DNA of 64,000 bases. Origin: Cordia subcordata. Taxonomy: Eukaryota; Streptophyta; Magnoliopsida; Boraginales; Cordiaceae. Each line of letters begins with the position of its first letter. The stretch's first letter is position 1. Location of the stretch: assembly GCA_028554755.1 (NCBI GenBank), contig JAPTOF010000005.1, forward strand, positions 21,612,001 through 21,676,000, given 5' to 3'. Shown here piece by piece: positions 25,396 to 38,500 of this stretch. A model generated the notes under the pieces. It did not search any database. It had not been told where the DNA came from and saw only the letters and a list, made by a program, of their open reading frames with translations. Made by a program: the position numbers and the translations under genes.

Positions 25396-28096
25396 CATCT
25401 TATTACAAATTATGTCATACATCCACATTATAGTACTCTCAAAGGTGCATAGTGTATCACCCAATTCTCATAATTCGACTGTCAGATCAAAGTGAAATTT
25501 AATTAGTTCATTCTCCTCATGCCGATGAACATAACACAACAATCCATACTATCAATCGGATATCGATAACATTTGTGACCGTGAGCTTCGAAATCATTTA
25601 CAAACTGTAAACATGTAACTCACAAGTTGTTTACAAGTTTTGATTTGTGAACATATCATTCACAAATCATGAACATATATTAAAGAGTTGTAAATATGTA
25701 ATTTATTATTGTAACATATGATATAAAACTTTTGAACATACAATATAAGAGTAATAGTCTTAATGCATAAGTGAATTATGAATAATTAAAAGTTTTGAAC
25801 ATAAAATATTAAAATTGTAAATATATAACTTGTGATTTTTAAATAATTAAAAGTTGTGAATTTATAATATAAAAATTAAACATATAATATAAAGATTGTG
25901 AATAGGTGCATCATGTTATATTGATACATATAACTTAGCTTGTATGGTATCCTTACCCCCATGTTATTGTATTTACTAAAGATCAAGAATTCAAACGATA
26001 GCCTTTACAAGTCTTCCTGTTTTCTAGGCCACCATTGGTGGTGACTCCTATTATTTTCAATACAACATACTTTTTACTATTTTATATAATTTTTCCACAA
26101 ATATAAACATTCCAAGCTCTACACAAATATATATATTTACACTTAAAATGGAATCAATTGAAAAAATCATTTGCCAGGATGAGTACTAGTAGACCTCTTT
26201 TTTGGGTGCAAATAATCTAGACTATATTTTTCTTGGGACATATTATACATGATGTTCCGAATTTAACGTCCTCGATAATGTGAAGTTGAAACACTTGTCA
26301 AAAAGAATTTTCCATCAAAAAAAAAAAAAAAAACGCAAGGAATGATTAATTTTTGAACCACGTTTCCTCCTCGATCGATCACAAGAATTGAATTCTTTAA
26401 TTTTTGTTCCCATAAAAACAAAAGTTTAACTAACCAAAATCTTGTGCACTTCCATTGCATGGTCACCTCAATTGAGTGATTATGCATGTGAGAAATCAAA
26501 TTGTTGTACAATGCATGTCGATCCTCTCAATAAGTTGCCACAAATGGACAACAACTAGGCCAATTATTGGAAGATGACGACCACATCACCACAAGTACGA
26601 GATTGGTGGTGAATTTGGAAAGCTTACGTAGTCGTGTAGACATATGGCTGCAACTCTATATATTTGTCGATCAATTATGAGCAATAAATGTGTACACGTT
26701 GAGCAATTTGTTTCGGAACCATGTTGATGACGTGTGTGGCAGCTAATTAAACATCTTTTTACCTACGTAGCTATAAGCTAATAGCTTGTTGGTTGTACGC
26801 ATTACGTGCAAGAAAGATAACTTAAAAATCAGATTTGGGCTCTCCATTCATTTTCCTGCAAATCGCAACTTCAATTCCTTCCGTGCCAGACATCCCAAAC
26901 ACACATACATTGTGCTATGCAATGGCAAGATAAAATTAATCAGCAGCAGCAGCCTCCTACGACGACTAATACTATTATCTCACTGTTTAATTCAATCATT
27001 AATTCACTACTCTAATGATTACGTACAAGGTGGGGGTGCGTGGTTTATATATCGATCTATCTATTCAAGTAATTAATTATTATTTAGTGTAGTGCGTTGA
27101 TATCTATCACAACTTCACAACAGGAGGATAATGATTCTTTTGCGTTTATGATTATTCGCGAGAGCATCGTTTTTGTGTTACTACGATATTTCATTTCTAT
27201 TCATATATAATATAATAAAAGTTTTTTTTTTTTTTTTAATATTGCTTGAGCGTCGTTAAGTATTACCCTTACGTGGATAATTTGAATGATTATTTTCCAC
27301 AAATTTTCGGACAGCTGGAGATTAGATTATTTAGAAACTGTCAATATGCAAGCAACATTGGGCATTTGGGGTTATCAGACCTAAATGAGACGTTTGCAAG
27401 ACTGCTACTTTGTGGTATGGTGGTTTCATTTGCGAGGTGGTGCTCATTATGCAACTGAAATATGTGGTGTGGAATACAGGTAATGTTGTCGATTGGGTTC
27501 ATATATAACTGAATGGATTCGAACCAGCTTGCATTAAACTGAAACGTATACATAACAACGCAACACCCATCCACATATATATATATAGCAATTTTTATAT
27601 TTCTAACACCAGGAAGCAAAGGCCAAACAGAAAAAAATTATGTTGAAGTTGTTCCCAGACACTCACATGGTATGCACCTTTCCCCTAGATTACCCTTTCT
27701 TCAACATCTCAAAATCCCCTCATATATTATTGTTAAGCGCGACTGTAGGTAAGAAAAATAACAATGATATCTCAAAACTCAATTACAGAATCACATAAAT
27801 AATAAAATCTCATTTTTTATTAGCGTACTTACAAGTAATTTTTCATTTTAATAACTCGATCATATGCCAAAAATCTAAATCGAAGAATTCGATTAATGTT
27901 GTTAGAATTTCATTAAGCCAGGCAGAGTCAAGGAATTTAGTTGAACAAATTATATACATATATGGTAAAATGGAAGTGAAAGGGCCTGTGGACCCTCACT
28001 ACAGTATGCATGCACAACCATTGGATTTGTTGTGCAAACTGAGGGCCACAAACATCTCAGAGAAATGGGAGTCTATAACACTCGTCAACAAATTGG
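25396..28096. other. AT-rich intergenic region
   Basis: No supportable gene. At about 25590-25910 there is a degenerate array of short motifs around TTGTGAACATATAAT. The rest shows no recognised structure up to the tRNA gene. Confidence 0.4.
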
Positions 28097-28168
28097 GGTT
28101 CTATGGTGTAGTGGTTAGCACTCTGGACTTTGAATCCAGCGACCTGGGTTCGACTCCCGGTAGGACCT
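28097..28168 (+). tRNA. trnQ-UUG: tRNA-Gln (anticodon UUG)
   Basis: A 72 nt intron-less nuclear tRNA. The acceptor arms GGTTCTA and TAGGACC pair over seven positions with one T-G pair. The D-arm region is TGGTGTAGTGGTTAGCA, the anticodon stem-loop is TCTGGACTTTGAATCCAG with TTG in the loop, and the T-arm is CTGGGTTCGACTCCCGG (B box GGTTCGACTCC). The discriminator base is T and CCA is not encoded. A TTTT pol III terminator lies about 20 bp downstream at 28188-28191. Confidence 0.96.
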
Positions 28169-29947
28169 ATATCGTCTTTACTTTACATTTTCTTTTTGTT
28201 CCGAAAGGAAAATTGTTTTGCACGGAACATCTCTTTGGTCCGCATGTACTGTTCAAGTGGTGGTGCAGATATGCTTCCTTCCTAAAACCATTGAATTTGA
28301 ATCTCAATAGCAGTGAGTTGCGAAGTTAGATGTCTTTTCATATTATTAATTAATTTTTTTCTTTTAAAAAAAAAAAAAACTTTTCTATCTTGAAATTTGA
28401 ATCTTTCTCATAACATTATAATATTTGTATTGCAATGAGATTGTCTAATGACAATGAAGTGATGATATAATTTGATGAAATGACCTGAAGCATTGTGTAT
28501 GAAAATCAACTAACTGCATCATTGTCTTGCACTCAAAAACTACATTATTAGTTGAGGCAGTATTTAAAGCTATGCTAAGCAGGTGGGCTTCAAGGAATAA
28601 TAAATTGTGTTCGAGCTTTTAGGGATTCTATAAGAAACCCAGGAGCAATAACCAAAAATACGGTCCAAAGGTTATTAAGATGGAAGCCCAAATTTAAGGT
28701 AAAAGTGATTTTCCCTATCCTTTGACGTGGTGTAATTACTTGCTTGCGGTGCACCATAGGTGGAGCCACGAAGGCAGCGTTGACATGCATCTTAGTAATA
28801 ATATACACATTCCTTAACGGGTGTGGTTAGACCTCTTTTTAAGCACCAATCGAGGTGTCGTTTCGCTTGTGCGTCTTTCAAATGAAGCATTTCGCTCTAC
28901 TTTTGCTAGAAACCATATTGTTACTATTTTCTTGCAAATGTGTTTATTAAAATAGTTTTTGAACTTTAAAATGGAAAACTAGTATGCTTCATATATGTTT
29001 ATTATCCTCATTATATCCATGCTAATCGTATCAACATCAATATAGATGTCGTTATTGCTGTTGTACTTATTTCAATTGTTTAGCTCGTCCATGGAGTGGA
29101 GATGCTAAATCACTCGATCATAAAGTTAAAAGGAAAAGAAAAAAGAAAAAGGAAAACCAAAAGCAGTGAATAAAAACAAGAGTAGTGAAAATTCTTGGAG
29201 AAGCATAGAATATGAATATGAATCGGCTTTGTTGAGCGGTCGCACACGGAAGGAAAGGCCAATTTCACTTTGGGCTTAAAGGTTTACTACTACCCCCTAG
29301 TCAACCACATATAGCAATTAAAAATACTCTCCTCAGCCCACAAAAAGCTATCCTACTGCCCCATGTGCGACTGATAAAAAGCTTAACCTAAAGTAACAGC
29401 CCATGCGTCGAAAAACTTTAGCTCTCTCTCTCTCTCTCTCTCTTTTGTTTTCTCCTCTTTTAAAAAAATAAATATATAAATAAGGAAGAATTTCTTTAAG
29501 CAAGACCATATTAAATTTACTTTAAAATTACAAATTTCGTGGTGAACTAGCGTACCACAATGCATGCCGTTATGCAGTAAAGCAGCAAGCAGTAACTAGT
29601 ATGAGAGGGCATCATAAACTTATTGATTTGGTAGTATGTCTCCCATTTTGAGTGTGAGAAATATTAGGTACGAGCTAATAATATTGTACTATCTGTTTAT
29701 GATATACTCCAAAACAAAAAAAAAATGAAAATAAAAATTATAATGAGACAGCGTATATTAGTTTTAATTTTAGACATTTTAATACAATTAATTGCTTCCA
29801 AATTATTACACCTAACCCCTGAAGGCAGCTTGAGCCCTCGGTTGAGCTTATGTAGCGTTCTAGAATCGAGACTCGGGGTGCAGGTTAAACTTGATAAAGT
29901 TGGTGATGATTCATTTATTTTGCTTTTCAAGAGCAGAGAATTGCAGG
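28169..29947. other. intergenic region
   Basis: No supportable gene. There is a CT microsatellite at about 29421-29443, and A/T runs are scattered through it. Confidence 0.45.
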
Positions 29948-30364
29948 TAGAGGTGGCAAACGGGTACCCGCGAGTCAACCCGACCCGTTTACAGCGGGTT
30001 TGCTGGTTGGGTCTGGTTGACCCGTTTAATAAACGGGTCAGGGTTATTAAACCCTAAACCGGCTCTAATGGGTTGGTGGGTTATTGTAGCGGGTTAGACG
30101 GGTCGCTTTGACGGGTTAGGCTGGTTCGTGGGTCGTTTTTGCACGTTTCGCGGGTTGGCAAATCATTTTAGCCGGTTGGCTGGTTATGCGGGTCATTTTG
30201 ACGGATTCGCGGGTCACCAGCGGGTTGACCCAACCCAACCCACCAATTTGACGGGTCGGGTCGACCCATGTATCTGTCGGATCACTAAATCATCAACCTT
30301 AACCCTATTTTTTTACTAGTTAGACGGGTCGACCCGCGAGTCTCGACTCGTTTTATCACCTCTA
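29948..30364. mobile_element. hAT-type MITE
   Basis: The left end TAGAGGTGGCAAACGGGT is mirrored on the right by ACTCGTTTTATCACCTCTA, whose reverse complement begins TAGAGGTGATAAAACGAGT. The flanks are ATTGCAGG on the left (29940-29947) and ATTGCAAT on the right (30365-30372), an 8 bp duplication with six matches, as expected for hAT elements. The interior is GC-richer than its surroundings and filled with both orientations of a GACCCGTTT/ACGGGTC motif. It has no coding capacity. Confidence 0.8.
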
Positions 30365-30372
30365 ATTGCAAT

Positions 30373-30649
30373 CAAGTTTCTAAAGAATACAAACAGCAGA
30401 AAACATGGTTCGAGGTGAGATTAATGTCATCATCAACAAGTGGGCCGATACAATTCACATGTGTAAAGCCGCCAACCTTTTGTTGTGATGCAAGCCTTCT
30501 GCACGAAGTTTCTTCCCCTTCTGAAAAAGTACCAACCAAGCTCTCCTTCCCTTCTTTTTGCCACTTACAATCATACATTTATCTTACAGCTAGATAGCAT
30601 CTCTCTGCTACCCAAAAGGAAATTTAAAAAAAAAAAAAAAAAGGCCAGA

Positions 30650-30680
<31 letters not shown>

Positions 30681-31395
30681 AAGGAAAAACCAGTACGTTT
30701 AATGTACGAAATTACTGCACCTATGTTGTATACGTACGTAGAATCACAATATCAAGAAAGAAACATAAAAAAAAAAAAAACCTACAAGCCCAAGAAATGC
30801 AGACTACTCATCATTAACTCGTGTATGTCTCCATCAATAAACCAAAAACATCTTATCACCAACAAGAATTGGAGAGTACTTGCAGCTTAATTAGTGTGAA
30901 GCTTTGCTTTACCATCATTTACGAAACATTTATATTGACGATGGCATCGTCAACCTAATAAGGCAAGATTACTACATGGATCCTAATCCTCGTACGTCTG
31001 AATGCTCGAATCTGTAGTTGGCTAGTCAACTTCATGCTCCTCAACTTGCCATTAATGGATAATCACGAGACTTACTTTGTACATTTTGTACACTGTCTTT
31101 TGATGTATAAACACTGCAATGCGATTTATACTTATTATTACTGTATAATCATTTTCGATAACACTTGACATTGATAGCATCTCTCTTAATCACTATGTTG
31201 ATTCCTTTCATAAATATACGTTTTCAGGTTATATATATATATATGTGTGTGTGTATATATGTGTGTGTGTGTATATATACGTATTTCTCAATTAGGCTGC
31301 AGTCAATTTCAGGTCGTACTACATTGTAATGCCGTATTCTTTTAATTATGTGACAACAAAATTAAAAGCTTAATCATGGCAAAACATAATCAAGT
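30373..31395. other. intergenic region
   Basis: It contains a GA microsatellite at about 30651-30676 and an AT/GT microsatellite at about 31230-31278. No gene is supportable. Confidence 0.45.
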
Positions 31396-31864
31396 CACTA
31401 GAAGAAATCAAACTACTAGTTATACATATTGTAACTTCTAGTTACATTCAGAAATGTAACAAAATTAACTAATTACGCTCAGCCTAAGTATAAAGATTTT
31501 AATGTAATTAAAAATTGATATCACACTTGGAAGCATAAGCAATGTTTGTTATACATGAAACTATGTTGCTAATTTAGGCATGAATCCACTCGGAAGCATA
31601 ACTAATGTTTGTTATATTTGAAAGTATAGCTAATTTAGGTATGTACCAAATGAAATTCAATTTTATTACACTTAATTTGAGATGTAACAAATGTATTTTT
31701 GAAATTTTTATTAGCAATACTTTCAAGCATAATAAATTTTTTACTATCTTAAAAAATTAAATATAAAAATTTCAATATAATTGTAATGGTTGAAATTATT
31801 TTACTATTCTACGCGTATTCCAAGCGTAACAACAGATACATACTTAGTCTAAAATCTTGTAGTC
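31396..31864. mobile_element. possible CACTA-like MITE
   Basis: The left end reads CACTAGAAGAAATC. The right end TCTTGTAGTC, in reverse complement, reads GACTACAAGA, a degenerate match to the CACTACAAGAAA terminus of CACTA elements. Inside is an approximately 62 bp direct repeat (GGAAGCATAA..TAATGTTTGTTAT) at about 31530 and 31590, like subterminal repeats. No clear 3 bp target duplication is present, so the call is tentative. Confidence 0.35.
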
Positions 31865-32525
31865 AACGTATGAAATCTTTCATGTGCAAAGATAAAAAAG
31901 GAAAAAAAAAAGTTTAACCCAGAACGTATCACTTTGAAGCAAATTTAATTTATGTGAGGAGCTCAAAACATTTAACCAATGTTGGTAATGTTTTTATTAT
32001 TATTATTATTTTATAAAGCATATATAGGTTACCCATGAATGAAGCAAGGAAGCGAATCCTTCTCCTTATCTTGATTGAAAGCTGATGTATATTTGCCCCC
32101 AGCCTATGTATGTAATGTTGCTTGTGAGACAGCTTGACAAATTGGCTTTAAAATGACGAAAAAGCAACTTTAGTATTTCCCGGGTTCCGGCTATGTTCTG
32201 AAAAAAGATATATCTTCTATTAGTTTTAAAAGCAAGTCTCAAAGTCAACTTTGAACTCCATTGTGACTTTTGAATTTCTTCCTATATTCTTTCTAGAATA
32301 CCACTTTAATTATATTAATGGTTTACTTGTTCATTTATATAATAAATAAACAATTCTAACTGCACCAATGTATAATATATATATATATATATATATACAT
32401 ACATAATGTAATGTATTACTCTTATTTCCCGTAGCTATTATATAGTTGCGTGTAAAGGTATCTGAGAACATGGATGCATGATCATTTTATTATAATAAAT
32501 AATTCAAGTAGAATATAAACCAAAA
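31865..32525. other. intergenic region
   Basis: AT-rich with no gene. A TA tract is at about 32373-32396. Confidence 0.45.
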
Positions 32526-33628
32526 TGTTGGGAAAAAAACGTGGTGTAAACAAGACGAAATAAAACGAGAAATTCAAGACACGAAATTATGTGGTTTGCC
32601 GTATGCTTACTTTAGGAATAAGAGGAGAATTTTATTAAGATAACGTCAATAATGAATAGAAAATGTACTCTGGCTCTAGCTATTATCGCTGTCTTTTAAT
32701 TGACTCACGGCTCTTTTTCTCCCTCACATCTATTATAATAGGCTAAGCATCTATTTATAGGACACAAAGACAACACAATATGATAGCTATAATTAATTGC
32801 AGAATACAAATAAAGCAGAATTAGAAAAAAGCAAGATAACAAATAAAGTAATTCTTCCTATATTCTTTAGGTACCATTAAAATATGGGCTAGTCCTTACA
32901 AATATCCACCTTTCACCATATTCACTCTCTATCGACCAACCAAAATTCTCCTCTTCTTTATTAACCAGCCCACATGGGCTTACCACTTTACATTGGCTAC
33001 ACAGGCAATGCCACGGAACCGTGTGAGCAACCTCTTCACTGCACACGAATGTACTCATAGCACCGCATCCCCGCTACCCACATTGCTCGCAAGTGAACCA
33101 TGTCGAGTGTCAATCATAGCATCCTTAACCTTGATGCTAACACTTTTCGACTCTGGAACATCACACACATGCTCGATCTCATCCTCAAAACTATGAAAAA
33201 ACTCCATCTCTTCACTCACAGTGCTTATCAACTGAGCCATCCTTGGACCATTAACCTTTTCACCATGGAACCCTTACTCATGCATACTCATTGCTGCGGC
33301 ATTCAAAGCATAAGCCTCATTACATGTTCCATCTCTAAGGGATTCTTCATAATGTCTACTCTACTAAGCAATAACATCGCGTTTCTCACTTTGAGACGTA
33401 TTCATCTTGTATCTCTTCTCGGACAGAACTTCCATGCCATCCTCCAGAGCCCTAAGAGCATCACTATATAGCTTCACCTGCTTCATGACACTATTTTGTC
33501 CAATTTCTGCCCCAACACCCTTGACCGTACAACCATTAAAAACATAAACTATCTGTCAAAAATCCTCTGAAGGTTAACCAGGAATCCCTATGCATTTTAA
33601 AGACTCCATTCTTGCAATGAAACCTACA

Positions 33629-33874
33629 TCAACAAGAATTTAACCGCTCTAAAGAAATCAAGTTCTTCCTCAACTTAGGGACATGCCAACACTGGAAAGG
33701 TCTTATAGTGCCATCAAACATTTTGATCTTCACGATGCCGGTTCTAGCCACTTTTAACGTGAGGTCATTCCCAAGATAGACTATTCCACTCTTTCCAGAA
33801 TAAGTAGAAAACCAATCTCTCCTAGGACATATGTGAAACGTAGCACTAGAATCAAGAATCATTGGTCTTGCCAT
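33629..33874 (-). pseudogene. copia protease remnant
   Basis: The open frame reads ILDSSATFHICPRRDWFSTY near its start. This matches the copia aspartic protease/pre-integrase region, where the active site is normally Asp-Ser/Thr-Gly-Ala. Here the glycine is replaced (DSSAT), which should abolish catalysis. The frame continues to the LISL segment that precedes integrase, then stops; no integrase follows. Confidence 0.75.
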
Positions 33875-33954
33875 TGTCTTGCAGTGACAGACAAGACACC
33901 TCCAGTACCATTAAAACTCTCATCTTTCGCATCATCCATCACGTTCGTTTATTA

Positions 33955-34503
33955 TTGCTTATTTCTCTTCGGGCAAAGGTGCTTAAGATGACCTTGTTCC
34001 CCACACTCCGAGCACGTCACATCTTTTGCTCTTGGTTTTGACTTCTACGGAGATCTCCCTTTCTTGTATCTCACTACTCTACATACTAATCCCTCTTCTT
34101 GAACTTACACTCCGTTTCCCAAAAAGTGTTTTTTCAAATCCTTGGACTTCAATGCTCAACAAACATCATCCAAGCTGGTCTTGTCACATCCATACAATAG
34201 AATGTCTACGAAGTTCTCATATGAGGGCAGTAGAGAACACATCAAAACAAGGGCAAGATCTTCTGAATCAATCATCACTCTTATGTTCTTCAACTCTATC
34301 TTAATGGAATTAAGCGCGTCAAGGTGTTCTTTCATGGGTATACTCTCCTTTATAATGAGTGCATACAATCTCTTCTTCAAATAAAAGCGATTCATCAGCG
34401 ACTTAGACACATAAAGATTCATTAGAACCTTCCAGGCCTCAACCACTGTCTCCTTATCGGCTATCTCCGTCAATATATCATTAGAAATGCTCGTGCATTG
34501 CAT
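33955..34503 (-). pseudogene. copia gag remnant with CCHC knuckle
   Basis: An open frame of 115 residues (34156-34503) contains the copia gag core, including KETVVEAWKVLMNLYVSKSL and LKKRLYALIIKESIPMKEHL. Further along the minus strand, at about 33965-34020, CSECGEQGHLKHLC forms a CX2CX4HX4C zinc knuckle. Frames are broken between the two parts, so it is not translatable as one protein. Confidence 0.75.
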
Positions 34504-35559
34504 TTATAACCTTCTCTTCTAATTCCTCCTTCATCTCTGATTTCATGTCCTCCTTGATCTTTCCTTCAAGCCCTTTCCATAGTCATTGCATGACCATGAA
34601 AGCATTGAACTTGATATTCCATACACTGAAATTGCCTTTTTCGTTGAATTTCTCAATCTCAAGCTTCATCGAAGTCGAACTCACTTTGTCTCTTCCAAAA
34701 CACATACCTCAGAGAAAAATCTGGTCAAACCTATTGCAAAATCGAACTCAGCACATAAAAAAACCCTTGGATACCCCTCTGGTCAACTCTGGTCAACCCT
34801 GTCAAAAGTCAAATTTGAGATCAAAGTTGACGATATCCTAAAACACGTACTTTGAAGCAGAATTTTGCAAAACGGAGTGTAGAAACGGACTCAACACATC
34901 GAAAAACATTGGGATAGGTCCAATCAAACTTTGGTCAAACCTGATCAATGGTCAATGGTTGAAGTCAAAGTTTGACCAACTTTGGTCAAACATGGTCAAA
35001 CCTATCACAACAACTCCCAGCGCGCGTTACATTGGATTTGCCTTCTTCGTTCGCGTTTTTTGTGCTCTCACCCATCCAAAATTTTGCCACAACTCCATGC
35101 ACCAAATTCAATAAATTTTCTGTGTGTTTTCTTTACGTACACCCACAACAACAACCAACATCACAACCTAGCTATTGATATCAATTTGTTGGAAAAGACG
35201 TGGTATAAACAAGACGAAATAAAACAAGAAATTCAAGACACAAAATTACGTGGTTTGGCCTACACCAATTTAACTGGAAAAAGAAGAATTTTATTATGAT
35301 AATGTCGATAATGAATATAAGATGCACTCTCGGTCTAATTCTAATCGCTCTCTGTCAACTGCCTCACACCTCTCTTTCTCTCTTGCATCCATTACATTAG
35401 GCTAAGCACCTATTTATAGAACATAGAGACAATATAATATAACAGCTACAATTAATGACAAAATACAAATAAGGCACAACTAAAAAAAAGCAAGACAACA
35501 AATAAGGTAAATTTTTTCGCATATTTTAGATACCATTAAAATATGAACCAATCTTTATA

Positions 35560-38500
35560 AAAATAAATAAAAATTGTTAAACTTGTATGAAGGAATCAAA
35601 ACTTATATAGTTGATATTATTACAATAACGTGACTTATTTTGAGGTCTACATGGTAATCATGGTAATGTAAACACCAATTGAAAATGAAAACACATGGAA
35701 TGATGGCGAAGGAAAAATAAGAGCATGATAAATAACTGATTGACAAAAAGGAGCTCCATCAATTCTCCCTCAGCATCATTTTCCCTTTTACCTTGAGCTA
35801 ATTAATTGCTTTCTTTTCACTAATTACAGATGATGAACCAAATTAAATAAGCTCAATATATATATAACTAGGTTCATCTAATTGATTATTACACTATTAT
35901 TATGTTGTCTTTAAATAATGAAAGGGTGTCTCATCACCATAATTGGTATAATTAAAAGTGAAAAGCATCTGCTTTGAATTAATCACACAAACTTTCTAAA
36001 TGTAATATTGGATTTGTTGCTCGTGCCAACATTGAGTGGTTCCCATCTTTTATCCTTTTTAGGTGGTGTTGGATCAACTTTTCTTCCTTTTTTTGGATCA
36101 ATCTTGGTGACAAGATTACACATGGACAGCCTACTCTCTTTGCCTGTGAGACTTGACAATCAAATTAAACTATGAGCCATAACAAATCAAAGTTTTGCGA
36201 TAAGATGTGGAGGGAAAATTAATTCAATTTTTGTGGTAATCAAGGGCTGCTATTCCTCGGGGCAACCTATGGAAATATCACACTAGTACTTCCATTAAGA
36301 CACAACAAATGGTAGATTAAAACAAAGTCACAAAGAAACAACACACATACACACACACACATATATATATATATAAGTAAAAAAAATTAAGAGTAGAGCG
36401 TTTAAAATATAAGTAAGAGATCGAGATTTGTTCTTTTTAAAGTTCAAATCAATAAAATGACACATATAAAATGACTTCTAATAAACTACGTAATTAACTA
36501 TTCAAATCATACGTTTTTTCTAAACAAAGTCATGAACGAGGAAGAGAGAGAGAGAGAGAGGATGGCATATTAAAAATTGAAGGAGCAGCAAGACATGTTA
36601 GAGCGAACAACATATTTTACCCAAAACACAAATAATTGCAGCCTTTGACGTTTCTCTCACTTTCCCTGCTTAAAAAACAGTGTTTAACACCCACACGCAA
36701 ACTCCTTTGACTCTTACAAAAACCATAAAACCAGACGGAAAGCGAAAGAGAGAGAGAGACAGAGGGATAAAAATTGGGGGAATGATGAGAGAGGTGTAGC
36801 CGCAATTAGCTTACGAAACATGCATCAAACTTATCTTTCCCACATACTATTTAACACTGCAAGTGGGCTGCCAACATCTACATTTGCTTGTGGGAATCTA
36901 AATCTTTCTTCTTTTTATTTATTTATTTATTTATTTCTTAAATTTCTCAAATTTCGTCATAGAGTAGTTTTCCTCCTCCCTACGGAAACAATCTTCTTGT
37001 CACATTGTTGAACGTTTGAGGCTACAGGGATCAATGTCAACTGTCCCATGTTTACCCCACTTAAAATCATATTTTATTCCACAACTATCCCAATTCATAT
37101 TCTCATTCACGATCATGCCATTCATCCCTCTCTCTCTCTTTTTTTTCCTTCTCTTTTTTCTTGATCATTTTCTATTTAATTTTGAGTATTTGTTTTTTCA
37201 ATTGTTGCCTGTTGGCAATATTAATTGATTGATAGTGATCCTCTTCTATTAGAATGCAAATATTAATTCGTGCAATACCTTTCAACAAGTGTTCAAATTA
37301 TAAACAAAGTGTTTTTACACATAACGAGTATACTCAATAAATCATTCTATCTTCTCTAAGTTTACTCGCGCTAAACTTTATGCTAATTAGGACTTAATTA
37401 TTGGGTGATTTATGGTTGTTCGTTTCTCTCTCTCTTTCTCTCTTTCTCTCTTTCTCTCTTTCTCTCTCTCTCTCTTTTTTTTAAATTTCTTTCCATTTTC
37501 CTTGTGGATCGATTAACTACACGCATGATTAACATATATATGGATCAAAATCTTTTCACCTTAAAATGAATTAATTAGCTGGGGAGCAAAAAAAATTTGC
37601 TATGAAATTATATTTCTATAATAAGGTTAATAGTTAAACGGCGGCCGTGAAATTTTAAAATTGCGAGGATGGTCTAGTCTTTTCAAAGAAAGAGGATTCT
37701 TGACGACTACCACTACTGATTTTGCTTGGTGACATAAAATAGTGAGACAAGAAGATATTAGGAAATCTTGAAATGGGGCATCGTTTGAAGTTGGATTGAT
37801 TTGTCAGTTACTCTTGAATCCGACGTGTGTGCCCGTCGTTTTGGAGGCAAGTAGGATCCCTAAACTTTATTCTCCCACCCACGCCCTATCTCTATCCTAA
37901 ATTGACCCCTTTGCCCCTTCCTAATTCCTACATATCCAAATTTAATTTGCTACCAAAATGATTTTAAGATGAGATCGATTATGTAAATTTAAAGATAGAT
38001 ATAAAAGAAAGGATTCTTGATTCTCTTCAATATATAAAAGGAATAATCTCAATCCTAAGAGTAAATTTAATTACCTTTTATTTCAAAAGAAAAAAAAAGA
38101 AAAAAAATATTAATAAAGAGTTTAGGTTTTAAAATAAAGGATTTAGATCAATTTCAACTTATGTGAAAGGTTAAGATTATTTTTTATATATATTAGAAAG
38201 AATCAAGAATAGGAGAGTCGAAAAGATAGTCAACTTTTTTCACTACCAAGGAAGAAAGAGATGCTGAATGGCCCTTGTGAAAAATCTCTTGCTCATTTTC
38301 AATTTGAAGGACCCATCCTAGTAAAGAATTTTTCTTCGCACAATTCTATACGAAATTATCTAACTAGCTAGTTAAACATTCCGTTCACCCTACGATGGAA
38401 ATTGTCACATTGTCAATTGGGTTTCTTCCATTTTCTCCTTCATTTGTCATCATATGCTAATGTATGTGGATTAATTATACGAGGACTTCATCATCAAGCA

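Larger units (their letters stand above)
32526..35559 (-). mobile_element. deleted Ty1/copia LTR retrotransposon
   Basis: Two direct LTRs, 32526-32900 and 35187-35559, begin TGTTGG and end CTTACA and TTTATA respectively. By eye they are roughly 75-80% alike, so the insertion is old. The element reads on the minus strand. Next to the right (5') LTR, 35171-35183 reads TGATATCAATAGC, a degraded initiator-Met primer-binding site. Next to the left (3') LTR, an AAAGGTGG purine tract fits a polypurine tract. The internal 2.3 kb keeps gag and protease pieces but no integrase, reverse transcriptase or RNase H. The five-base flanks do not match cleanly. Confidence 0.85.

Noticed and set aside
30046..30060. 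AACCCTAAACC, a telomere-like heptamer
   Set aside because: It is a single occurrence within the GACCC-rich MITE, not an interstitial telomere array.
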